Shown: one piece after another, positions 26,028 through 34,492 of the stretch
Layout of the letters: every line of letters starts with the position of its first letter
Position numbering within the stretch: position 1 is the stretch's first letter
Notes under the pieces: generated by a model
Databases searched by the model: none
Seen by the model: only the letters and a program-made list of their open reading frames with translations
Told to the model about the DNA's origin: nothing
NCBI GenBank assembly: GCA_945904015.1
Contig: CAMDPK010000012.1
Span: 16,206-80,205, forward strand
Direction of reading: 5' to 3'
DNA length: 64,000 bases
Origin: Candidatus Kuenenia stuttgartensis
GTDB taxonomy: Bacteria; Planctomycetota; Planctomycetia; Planctomycetales; Planctomycetaceae
Position numbers and translations under genes: made by a program

Positions 26028-28271
26028 ATGTCTTTGTCGTTCGACCAATTCACCAGCCATCTCACAGACAGTGGGTTAATCTCCGTTGACGAGGTGCGGG
26101 CCTTTGTCGAGGGACAGCCGGCCGACGCACGCCCCACCGATGGCGAGTCGTTGGCGAAGGCTCTGGTCAAAGCCAAAAAGCTGACCAAGTTTCAGGCGCA
26201 ACAGCTTTACGACGGTGAAGGGAAGTCGCTGACGCTCGGCAACTATGTCATCCTCGACAAGCTGGGGCAGGGGGGCATGGGGGTGGTGCTGAAGGCTTGG
26301 CATCGTCGGATGGAACGCATCGTGGCGTTGAAAGTGATCGCGCCCTTGGTCGTCCAAAACCAAACAGCGCTCCAGCGGTTCCAGCGAGAAGTCGTGGCGG
26401 CGGCGAAGCTCAGCCATCCCAATGTGGTCGCGGCTTACGATGCCGACGAGTCCAATGGGACTCACTTTCTGGTGATGGAATATGTCGAAGGGACGGACCT
26501 GGCTCAGCACGTCAAAGAGAATGGCCCGCTGCCGGCGGAGCTGGCGATCGGTTGCATCGTGCAGGCGGCGCGAGGTCTGGCATTCGCTCACGAGCAGGGT
26601 GTGGTGCATCGCGATATCAAGCCGCACAACTTGCTGCTCGATCCGAAGGGGACCGTCAAGATTCTGGATATGGGTCTGGCTCGGCTGGAAGGGACCGTTG
26701 GCGGAAGTGCGGAACATGCGGCCTTGACCAACTCCGGAGCCATGATGGGGACCGTGGATTACATGTCTCCCGAACAGGCGATGGACGCCAAGCACGCGGA
26801 CGCACGCAGTGACATCTACAGCTTGGGCTGCACGCTGTTCTTCTTGATGACTGGCCGAGCCACCTTTGTCGCCGACACGATGATGAAACGGCTGACGGCT
26901 CATCAGAACACCCCGGCACCGTCGCTGGAACTAGAAGTCTCGACGGCCAAGCCAACGGGGACAGGTAGTCGAAGTTCGTCGCTGTCCTCGCTGCCTAGTC
27001 AACTCCCGGCGCTCAATGTGGCCTTTCAAAGAATGGTCGCCAAAAAACCGGAGGATCGGTTTCAGTCGATGGCCGAAGTAATCGTGGCTCTGGAGCAGTG
27101 CCGATCCGGCCTCGCCGCGACCATCGACTTCCCGGGCAAGTCCGATTCCAGTGGCCCCGCGTTGCAGAGTTTTCTGAAAGAGATCAAAGATAGCGGCTCG
27201 GTATCCGCTCGCACCGCAGAGGCCAACTCGCGGCCGACAGCCGTCCTGTCGAGCGCGAGCGTTGAACCTCAGGAAGCGACCATCCTCGATTCGCAGGCGT
27301 CGGGCCACGCCAGTGCGCAGGCACAACAGACAATCACAACGCCAGCCGGCAGTCCGTCCGGCCGCGACGGGAATCAGAACCGCAGCCGACGTCTTTGGGT
27401 GACGGCAACCATCGTCGGCGTGTTGTTGCTGTCGTCTCTCGCGGTCTTTATGAAGAACAACCAGGGCACGCCGAACGACCCCAAAACAGTGGCCGCGAAC
27501 AAGGGCTCCGATCACGGTGTGAAAGACGAAGCCGAGAAGGATGTCGCCGTCAAAGCCGACGCTGCCGCAGCCGGTCGCTCGCCCCCAGCCGTAACACCTC
27601 CAGATGTGGACCGCGCCGTCGCCGAATGGGCGCGGACTTTGGGCTGTCGGATCGCGGTCGAGTTTTCTCCCGATGGGGGCGGGCATCCAATCGCGGCCGA
27701 TGCCGAATTGCCGGCCGCTCCGTTTCGGCTGACCTCCATGACATTCTTTGGAGCCAAGGCAGAGCGACAGGGCGATCAACTGATCGATCGGCTGGATGGC
27801 GTGCGGCTGAAGATTCTGCAATTTGTCGAAGTGCCGATCACGAACGCGGGCATCGAACGGTTGTCTTCGTTTGCCAATCTTTCGGAGTTGAAAGAGTTGT
27901 CTCTGCGCGGTGCTCGGATCGACGACGACTGCGTGAAACATTTCGCCAAGTTTCCGGAGCTGGACTGGGTGAGCCTTGAGGGCGCTCCCATCACGGATGC
28001 GTGCTTTCCCCAGTTCAAGAATCTCACGTTGCTCAACTTGGCGCGGACGCGCATCACCGACGACGGCTTGCGGCACTTCAAGGATTATCCGCGTCTGATC
28101 GTGCTCAATCTGTCACAGACTTCGATCTCGGACGCCGGCTTGAAACATCTGACGGGACTGTCGCGGCTTCAGGAACTCGTCATCGATCGCACAAAGGTCA
28201 CAATCGAAGGGATTCGGGAACTGCGGATCGCTCTGCCGAAATGCAACGTCGCGACCGATCTCGACAAGTAG
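26028..28271 (+). CDS. Transmembrane Ser/Thr kinase 5, with LRR tail
   Basis: A 747-residue protein; the ATG at 26028 gives MSLSFDQFTSHLTDSGLI, in register with its paralogues. Core motifs are LGQGGMG near 80, HRDIKPHNLL near 195, DMG near 214 and MSPEQAM. A Ser/Thr-rich linker replaces the palindrome insert of kinases 1 and 2. The membrane helix is at about 453-475 (ATIVGVLLLSSLAVF). A Lys/Glu/Ala-rich spacer leads to a diverged cap (DRAVAEWARTLG near 527, related to the DPDRRAAEW caps) and about six LRRs of 24 residues. It is the last kinase of the array, followed by 327 bp of repeats. Confidence 0.89.
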   Translation: MSLSFDQFTSHLTDSGLISVDEVRAFVEGQPADARPTDGESLAKALVKAKKLTKFQAQQLYDGEGKSLTLGNYVILDKLGQGGMGVVLKAWHRRMERIVALKVIAPLVVQNQTALQRFQREVVAAAKLSHPNVVAAYDADESNGTHFLVMEYVEGTDLAQHVKENGPLPAELAIGCIVQAARGLAFAHEQGVVHRDIKPHNLLLDPKGTVKILDMGLARLEGTVGGSAEHAALTNSGAMMGTVDYMSPEQAMDAKHADARSDIYSLGCTLFFLMTGRATFVADTMMKRLTAHQNTPAPSLELEVSTAKPTGTGSRSSSLSSLPSQLPALNVAFQRMVAKKPEDRFQSMAEVIVALEQCRSGLAATIDFPGKSDSSGPALQSFLKEIKDSGSVSARTAEANSRPTAVLSSASVEPQEATILDSQASGHASAQAQQTITTPAGSPSGRDGNQNRSRRLWVTATIVGVLLLSSLAVFMKNNQGTPNDPKTVAANKGSDHGVKDEAEKDVAVKADAAAAGRSPPAVTPPDVDRAVAEWARTLGCRIAVEFSPDGGGHPIAADAELPAAPFRLTSMTFFGAKAERQGDQLIDRLDGVRLKILQFVEVPITNAGIERLSSFANLSELKELSLRGARIDDDCVKHFAKFPELDWVSLEGAPITDACFPQFKNLTLLNLARTRITDDGLRHFKDYPRLIVLNLSQTSISDAGLKHLTGLSRLQELVIDRTKVTIEGIRELRIALPKCNVATDLDK

Positions 28272-28550
28272 ACCAGTCACTCCGTGACTGGAGATTCGAG
28301 TCACAGACACGGCTGGCTAATTGGTTAAGACCGCCGATTGCCGTGACATCGGAATCTGAGTCGCGGAGCGACTCAGCTACGTAGCCGAGTCGCTCCGCGA
28401 CTCGGATTGAGGCCGGACGGGCTTCCTTATCGGACAAATTCGCCAGCCTTCGAGCCACGGAGTGACTCGCCTACATTCTTCTGCGAATCCATTTAGCGTC
28501 CGGTTTGCGAACATCAACGAGAACCGGACGCTAGCGCGTTCCGGCTGATT
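28272..28550. repeat. Cluster of palindromic elements after the kinase array
   Basis: Three sub-elements can be seen: CCAGTCACTCCGTGACTGG at its start; a pair at about 28356-28405 built from GAGTCGCGGAGCGACTC and GAGTCGCTCCGCGACTC; and one at about 28497-28546 with AACCGGACGCTAGCGCGTTC on its right. The last is a variant of the element at 44015-44080. The whole 327 bp gap between the array and the WD40 gene (convergent) appears non-coding. Confidence 0.78.
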
Positions 28551-28598
28551 TTGGATCGACGCCGAACGTCAGTGCCATTGATTTCCGCCACCTATGAT

Positions 28599-29690
28599 TC
28601 ACGCCAACTTTGCGGTCAGACGGCAGATTCGCACTTGGTTCTCGGCCATCGCCACGGCGGCCTGCAGGCCGTCGGAGTGGAGAGCGAAATCGCGACCGAT
28701 TTCGGGCATCGCGAATTTGGCAAACTCTTCCGCTTGATCGGGCTTCCAGAACACGAGCAGGGCGTTGCGGCCGCCGGACATGCCAATCCAATAGCCGTCT
28801 GGGTGCCAGGCCAAGCCCCAGATCGTGCCGCGATTTTTCTCTTTCGTGAGGTGCAGCACTTTGAGCTTGCCAGATTCCCAATCGATCGACGCCGCGGCGC
28901 ATTCGAGAATGCCGCCGAGTGCATTCGTCACGTTCGTCGTGCCGCCAGCGGCCAGGAGTTTGCCGTCACCGCTGAACGCCAGACTACGCGCGCCACCGAT
29001 ATTTGCTCGAAATTTGTCGTCGTACTTGTGCAGGGCCGGGGCGCTGAATGTTCGCACTTCTTTGCCGTCGGCCAGATTCCAGTGCCTGAATATCGCCCGG
29101 TGATCGCATGAGACCAAACTCTTGTTGTCGGGATGGAAGAAGACGTTGTAGACGTGTGACTCATGACCGGTCAGCGTGTGGATGGCACTGCCGTCCGCCG
29201 TGTTCCAAACCTTGACGAGATGGTCGTTGCTGCAAGTGGCGATCTGTTGGCCGTCGGGCGAAACGGCCAAGGCGCGGATCCAACCGGTGTGTGCGGCGAT
29301 GGCTCGCAGAGGCGTCGGTGGGTCGGCATCGGTTTGCCACCACAGCAGCCGGCCATCGTAGCCGCCGGTGAACGTCGTTTTGCCGTCGGGAGAAAAACCG
29401 ATCGCACGGCACCAACTCTCGTGACCCAACAGCGGCGTCAGCTTGCCGTCCTTCAGGTCGAAACGCTGGACCGTGTAGTCCTCGGCACCGACAAAGACAT
29501 ATCGCCCCAGCGGATCGAAGCGACATGCGGTGAGGGGTCGCTGGTACTTCCAGGTGGCGACAACATGAGTCTTGCCCGGATCGACTTTGACCTCGGCCGA
29601 TTCGCCGCCCTCAGGCGAAACAGAGACGGGCTTTTTCTTGTCGTCGTCTGGCGGTTCCGTGGCGGCAGCTTTTTTCGGTTCGTCGTTCAT
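28599..29690 (-). CDS. WD40-repeat protein
   Basis: A 363-residue protein without a signal peptide, with an acidic and Lys-rich start (residues 1-35). About seven WD40-type blades follow, with units such as GHESWCRAIGFSPDGKTTF, HTGWIRALAVSPDGQQIA and GHESHVYNVFFHPDNKSL. A cytoplasmic beta-propeller scaffold is likely. Its ATG overlaps the stop of the DUF1501 gene upstream (ATGA), so the two are translationally coupled. The DUF1549/DUF1553-DUF1501-WD40 order is common in planctomycetes, though the biochemical role of the set is not established. Confidence 0.85.
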   Translation of the reverse strand: MNDEPKKAAATEPPDDDKKKPVSVSPEGGESAEVKVDPGKTHVVATWKYQRPLTACRFDPLGRYVFVGAEDYTVQRFDLKDGKLTPLLGHESWCRAIGFSPDGKTTFTGGYDGRLLWWQTDADPPTPLRAIAAHTGWIRALAVSPDGQQIATCSNDHLVKVWNTADGSAIHTLTGHESHVYNVFFHPDNKSLVSCDHRAIFRHWNLADGKEVRTFSAPALHKYDDKFRANIGGARSLAFSGDGKLLAAGGTTNVTNALGGILECAAASIDWESGKLKVLHLTKEKNRGTIWGLAWHPDGYWIGMSGGRNALLVFWKPDQAEEFAKFAMPEIGRDFALHSDGLQAAVAMAENQVRICRLTAKLA

Positions 29691-30970
29691 GTCAGCAACT
29701 CTGCGATCGGGCCTTTGGCCGGGTCAGCGATGGGGAACTTGCGCCCGCCGATGACGAACTCTTGCTTGGTGTCGACGCCAACGGCTTGCAGATACGTGTG
29801 GAACAAATGGCCGTGATCGACTTCCCGATCGACGACCGCCATGCCGTCGGAGCTCGTCTTGCCGACGACCGCACCACGGACCACCCCCGCGCCGCCGAGA
29901 CAGACGCTCCAGGCCGTGCCCCAATGATCGCGGCCGTAGCGCGGATTGATGCGCGGCGTGCGGCCCATCTCCGACATCACGACGATCAGCGTGTCGGCGA
30001 GCAAGCCTCGTTCGTGCATGTCACTGACCAGCGTGGCAAAGGGCCGATCGAACTCGCCAAGCTGTTCGAGGTGATAATCGAAGTTTTCGTAGTGCGTGTC
30101 GTAGTTCGAGTGGTTCACTTGGACGAACGGCACGCCTTCCTCCAGCAGTCGGCGAGCCAGCAGGCAATGTTGTCCGAACTCGCTCTGGCCATACCGCTCT
30201 TGGTCGCGGGCCGGTTCTTTCGTGGCGTCAAACACGTCGCGGCGAGCCATCAGGTCGCGTGCCTGATCGTAGCTCAAGGTGTAGGCGTCCGTGTCGGCCG
30301 TGCGACGTCGTCCGGCGAAACGATCGTTGGCCGAACGACGAAACTCTTGCCGCCGCGTTTCGGCTTCGCCGCTCACAGTCTCAGGCAATTGCGAGTGTTG
30401 CGGAGCCTTGCCGTCTTCCAACGTCACGGCCGCAAAGCGCGGGCCGAGGTACGCGGCTGAGCCGCCGCCGTTGCCTCCCCCTTTAATCAGGATGTGACCG
30501 GGGAGCGAGAAGGAGGGTGGCGTCAGCGCTTTGGCCGCGACGGCTCCGAGATGCGGAAGCTCGGTTCCAACCGGGTTATGTCCGGTCGTCATTTGAATCG
30601 TGCCGGGACCGTGGCCGCTGTTCTTGGTGTTGATGCCGCGGACGAGCGCCAAGTGGTGCATCTGCTGAGCGGTGAATGGCAGCAGTTCGGAGATGCGGAT
30701 GTCCGGCACGCTGGTCGCGATGGAACGAAACGGTCCGCCCCAGACAGTGTTCGGCTTCGGATCCCAGCTTTCCAATTGGCTGACACCTCCGTGGAGAAAG
30801 AAGGTCAGGATTCGCTTCTGCGTGTGCTTGAGTTGCTCGGCCGCCGCGACGGGAATCCACGAGGCTGATCCGCCGAGTGTGAGCGCCCCGACACCGGTCG
30901 CCAAGCCACCGAGAAACTGTCGCCGCGATGTCCCATGTTCCGCGGTTCCACAAGCGTAATCGCATTTCAT
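29687..30970 (-). CDS. DUF1501 (sulfatase-like) protein, first copy
   Basis: A 427-residue protein with a Tat leader (SRRQFLGGLATGVGALTLGG, residues 15-34). The characteristic DUF1501 features are present: FFLHGGVSQLESWDPKP near the start of the mature part, MTTGHNP, PFVQVNHSNYDTH, VVMSEMGRTPRINPRYGRDHW, and a final HLFHTYLQAVGVD. The family resembles alkaline phosphatase/sulfatase folds, and its substrate is unknown. It is downstream of the DUF1549/DUF1553 gene with a 112 bp gap that includes a palindromic element, and it is coupled to the WD40 gene. Confidence 0.88.
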   Translation of the reverse strand: MKCDYACGTAEHGTSRRQFLGGLATGVGALTLGGSASWIPVAAAEQLKHTQKRILTFFLHGGVSQLESWDPKPNTVWGGPFRSIATSVPDIRISELLPFTAQQMHHLALVRGINTKNSGHGPGTIQMTTGHNPVGTELPHLGAVAAKALTPPSFSLPGHILIKGGGNGGGSAAYLGPRFAAVTLEDGKAPQHSQLPETVSGEAETRRQEFRRSANDRFAGRRRTADTDAYTLSYDQARDLMARRDVFDATKEPARDQERYGQSEFGQHCLLARRLLEEGVPFVQVNHSNYDTHYENFDYHLEQLGEFDRPFATLVSDMHERGLLADTLIVVMSEMGRTPRINPRYGRDHWGTAWSVCLGGAGVVRGAVVGKTSSDGMAVVDREVDHGHLFHTYLQAVGVDTKQEFVIGGRKFPIADPAKGPIAELLT

Positions 30971-31022
30971 AATGATCCCCGGTATTTCGCACTTTGGAAC
31001 AAAGTCGCCATCACTGTCCTAT

Positions 31023-31085
31023 CAGCCGCAGGGCGCTAGCCCCGGTTTGTGTTCATCCGAACCGGGGCTAGCGCCCTGCGGCTCA
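31023..31085. repeat. Palindrome that supplies the DUF1549/DUF1553 stop codon
   Basis: The arms AGCCGCAGGGCGCTAGCCCC (from 31024) and GGGGCTAGCGCCCTGCGGCT (to 31083) are perfect inverted repeats. The TGA stop of the upstream-encoded protein (complementary to 31083-31085) is formed by the terminal bases of the element. Confidence 0.85.
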
Positions 31086-32996
31086 ATGATTGAATCGGAA
31101 CTCATTGCTCGACATCAGACTCCAAGTCAGTTCTTGAATCGCAGCGGCGCGATCTTCGCGATCTTTGAGAAATTCGGCGACAGCGGATTCGTCTTTCTTG
31201 GTCGGACGGCGGGCGAACACGGACAGATACAACTCATCGGCCACGGCCTGCGGATCGCTCAACTTTGTCAGGCGATCGGTGAGGTTGCCCGGCACCGGCT
31301 TCAGCAAGCCTTCGACGACGCCGGCGTTGCCAAAGAACAGAGCTTGATTCAGATTCGCCCCGAAGTCAGCACCGGGAGCCTCGCCGTACATGCTGACGAA
31401 CTGCTGCATGTTGCTGTTGAACTGGTTGTACGTCAGCTTCTCGACCAGCATCGCTTCGACGCGCGGTCGTTCGGCCGGGTCGGCTTCGGTCCACTCTTTC
31501 GGTTTCTTGCTTTGAAACGAGACGCGAATTTTGTCTTGTGCCGAATCCACGGCCCCAGTCGCTTGCAGCACGCTCAGGGCGAACGATTCGGGCGAGAGTG
31601 GTTTCAAGATCACGACGTCGGCACGATCCTCCCAGAACTTGACCAACAGTTCCCACTGGATCGCGGCCTGCTTCGCGTCCGTCTTCTCGACACGCAGATA
31701 CTCAGCGGCGAGTCGGGCTTCTTCGAGGCTCTTGCGCTTCGCATTGGCGAGCATTTTCCGACGTCGCACCTCGTGTTCGTCCTTCGCGTCCGTCGTTGGC
31801 TCGGTGAGTGCGGCCAGTTCGCGTTCGCAGTCATCGATCCGCTTCGCGATGGCGGCGGCGTTCAAACCTTGCGGGCTTGGCAATTCACACGCACGGGCGT
31901 AGGTCCGAGTGAGCGCGATCTCGCGCAGGATGTATCGCACATCGCAACCGTGTTCGCGGAACTCCTGCGTCAGCAGATCGAGCACCGCCGGATGCGACGG
32001 TGGATTGTCGGGATGATGGAACTCGAGCGGATGGACAAGCCCATGTCCCATCAGGTGCGCCCACAGCCGATTGACCGCGTTGCGATCGAACATCTCGGTC
32101 GAGCCATCGACACCGCGTTCGGCCAGAGCGGCGCGGCGGCTGAACTTCGGGATCGGTTTGACATCCTTGGCCGGTTTGACCGCGTACTCTTCTCCCTTTT
32201 GCAAGACCGGCTCGACCAACGCGGGACCGCGCGGTAGCCGAGGCACCACCTTGTCGGCACTCTCGCCCGTGAAGACCGATTTGAAGTTCGCTTCTCCGTT
32301 CGGTTTCTCACCGAGCGACGGCACCTTTTTCTTGTCTTGGTACAGGAACGTGCGGCTGACGAACGCATACAGACCGTAGTAATCACCGATCTTGTAGTCA
32401 TCCACGATCGGGCTGTCATGACATTGGTTGCATTGCATGTCCATGCCGAAGAAGAGCCGCCCGATATCGCGAGTCAAAGCATTCGGCTCGACCGTGCGAG
32501 CGAAATAGAACCTGAGTGTCGGGCGCATCGCCGTCTGCGTGTCGTCGCCGGCCAGGATCTCGCGCACGAGTTGATCGTACGGTTTGCCATCGTGGAACGA
32601 GTGGTACAGATAGTCGTACCAGTCTTGCGACCTGATGTTCTTCTCCACCTTGCGTTCCAGCCACAGCACGTCGAACGTCGTCGCGAAGTGACGGGCATAG
32701 CGCGGACTCGCCAGCAGACGATCAATCAACTCCGTGCGTTTGGTCGGCGAAGGGTCGCTGAGAAACGCGCGGGCGTCGTCGGCCGTGGGAATGATGCCAT
32801 GCAAGTCGAGCATCGCCCGGCGAAGAAAATCGGAGTCGTCAGCCGGCGCGATCGGCGGCACGAGCGTATCGGCCTCGAAGAGTTGGTCGATCTGCTGATG
32901 CAGGGACACGGTTTCAATCGGCTCATCCGCAAGGACGCAAGTATTGCCGAGGAAGCAAGACCACAGAATCGCGAGAAATACCGAGACACGAGTCAT
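31083..32996 (-). CDS. DUF1549/DUF1553 (PSCyt2/PSD1) protein
   Basis: A 637-residue protein. I start at the ATG complementary to 32994-32996, which gives a signal peptide (VSVFLAILWSCFLG then VLADEP). The DUF1549 region is at about 25-250 (HQQIDQLFEADTL, FLRRAMLDLHGIIPT, RYARHFATTFDVLWL) and includes a CNQCH sequence near 165 that could bind haem. The DUF1553 region from about 330 contains FDRNAVNRLWAHLMGHGLVHP and LTQEFREHGCDVRYILREIA. These planctomycete proteins are exported and of unknown function. The gene is upstream of DUF1501 and WD40 on the same strand. Its stop codon lies in a palindromic element. Confidence 0.88.
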   Translation of the reverse strand: MTRVSVFLAILWSCFLGNTCVLADEPIETVSLHQQIDQLFEADTLVPPIAPADDSDFLRRAMLDLHGIIPTADDARAFLSDPSPTKRTELIDRLLASPRYARHFATTFDVLWLERKVEKNIRSQDWYDYLYHSFHDGKPYDQLVREILAGDDTQTAMRPTLRFYFARTVEPNALTRDIGRLFFGMDMQCNQCHDSPIVDDYKIGDYYGLYAFVSRTFLYQDKKKVPSLGEKPNGEANFKSVFTGESADKVVPRLPRGPALVEPVLQKGEEYAVKPAKDVKPIPKFSRRAALAERGVDGSTEMFDRNAVNRLWAHLMGHGLVHPLEFHHPDNPPSHPAVLDLLTQEFREHGCDVRYILREIALTRTYARACELPSPQGLNAAAIAKRIDDCERELAALTEPTTDAKDEHEVRRRKMLANAKRKSLEEARLAAEYLRVEKTDAKQAAIQWELLVKFWEDRADVVILKPLSPESFALSVLQATGAVDSAQDKIRVSFQSKKPKEWTEADPAERPRVEAMLVEKLTYNQFNSNMQQFVSMYGEAPGADFGANLNQALFFGNAGVVEGLLKPVPGNLTDRLTKLSDPQAVADELYLSVFARRPTKKDESAVAEFLKDREDRAAAIQELTWSLMSSNEFRFNH

Positions 32997-33141
32997 CGGG
33001 TCGTCCACCAATGCAAAAAGGCGGGGCGGAATGACAGAAATCAATCGAGGGCAACAACCACCGGTGAACCGACGGCAGTGGGATCCACTTATAAAAGGAA
33101 AGTCGGCCGTGGCCAAGTCAATTGTGATCTTCCTGTGGACA

Positions 33142-34242
33142 TCAATCCGCCGTGTCGCTCCGCGGTTTGACGAGATCGGTTGCGACAACGCACACCTCCT
33201 GGCGGTTGAACGCCAGTTGCCGAGCACGCACGCGGCGATAGCCCCACGATCGGATTCGTTTGTGAAACAACGGCAGCTCGGCGGCCAAGGCCAGGTCGGT
33301 CAGCTTGAGCGTCAGCAACAAACCTTCGATCCGTACTTCTGGTTGAGTCACGATCGCCTCGACCGTGTCGAGCGTGTATTTCGGAGCGACGTTCGCATCC
33401 ATCGCCAGCCAGCGAAAAGTTTGAAAGTCGTTCCGTTCGACTTTCTTCGCTCGTGATCGGAGGTGCGTGAAGTTTGGATTGGCCAGCAGCAACGGGTCCA
33501 TTTCGGCAGGGTCGATGCCGGTCACGAAGCAACCGCGGTCTAACAACGCTTGGCACGAGCCGCCCGGAGAACTCCCGATCTCGACAAACCGATCACCCGG
33601 CTGAATCGGCAATTCGGACCACAGCAATGACTCGACAATCTTCAAGTACGCTCGCGAGATCATGTTCTCTGGCGACTCCACATCCGGGACACCTCCTGGC
33701 CAGCGAGTCTCGACGGTGTTGGCTCGATGCCAACCGAACCACCATTCGTCCGGTTCGACGATGATGCAATCCAAAACTCGGTCGTCCACCTGCGCGTCTT
33801 CATTCAGCGGCAGTGACCACGGGGTTCCCACAGTCGGCTGATGTTCCAGGATCAGCTCGCCAATCCCCTCGGCCAGAGGTGTGATTCCCGGTTCGAAGTC
33901 AGATTCTCCCGGCACGAAGCGGTCGCGCTGCCAGACATGCAGATGTTTGAACTGAGCCAGCACGTCGGCCGGATAACGCTCGGCGAACGGCTTCCAGAAT
34001 TCGCGAGCCAACTGCTGTCCATCGGTCCCGACCGCTTTTCCCAGCGAGAACCCCCATGTCCGAGCGAACGCGCAGTTCAACTCAAACTTGCGATCGCGAG
34101 CGACCTCATCAGGAATTCGAAATGTGACAAACCCCGGCCGCGAAAACGAAAACCGAAAGCTCGGATGCTTTCGGGAGACCTCGTTTTTTACCGTTGCTTC
34201 GGAACCAACTTGGCAGACAACGAACAGAAAATGAGACGACAT
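33142..34242 (-). CDS. RlmM-like FtsJ-family RNA 2'-O-methyltransferase
   Basis: A 366-residue protein. The start complementary to 34240-34242 follows GGAGAG by 9 bases. The N-terminal half (about 1-165) is a THUMP-like region. The catalytic half has the SAM motif FVEIGSSPGGSCQALLDRG near 215, followed by VTGIDPAEMDP, like RlmM, which modifies C2498 of 23S rRNA. The K-D-K-E tetrad cannot be confirmed by eye; KLTDLALAAELP holds a later Lys. No leader peptide is present. The leader and first 11 codons are duplicated 18 kb away inside the kinase array. Confidence 0.75.
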   Translation of the reverse strand: MSSHFLFVVCQVGSEATVKNEVSRKHPSFRFSFSRPGFVTFRIPDEVARDRKFELNCAFARTWGFSLGKAVGTDGQQLAREFWKPFAERYPADVLAQFKHLHVWQRDRFVPGESDFEPGITPLAEGIGELILEHQPTVGTPWSLPLNEDAQVDDRVLDCIIVEPDEWWFGWHRANTVETRWPGGVPDVESPENMISRAYLKIVESLLWSELPIQPGDRFVEIGSSPGGSCQALLDRGCFVTGIDPAEMDPLLLANPNFTHLRSRAKKVERNDFQTFRWLAMDANVAPKYTLDTVEAIVTQPEVRIEGLLLTLKLTDLALAAELPLFHKRIRSWGYRRVRARQLAFNRQEVCVVATDLVKPRSDTAD

Positions 34243-34347
34243 CGAAGCGAATACTCTCCGCGTGAAATCCAAAAACCCTCAACGACCAAACCCAAGGGCG
34301 AAGGCCGGACAGTGTATCGCCGAGAATCCGGTGGAGAATGCACGACG
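34211..34347 (-). repeat. Second copy of the duplicated RlmM-like leader
   Basis: This is the original context of the 16233-16367 fragment. About 105 bp of 5' leader plus the start codon and 11 codons are conserved between copies. The remaining stretch up to 34492 is non-coding, and I see nothing further in it. Confidence 0.78.
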
Positions 34348-34492
34348 CGGCGGCAGGAAGTTGTCAGACACCGATGATCCTGGCGGTCTCACGCTGTTCC
34401 GCAAGATCGCGACTCTCGGCGAGGTGCATCACAGGGCCGATCCGCTCCGCGTTGTGTGACGACGGACCTCACCGCGATCGCTTGTCGCACGG

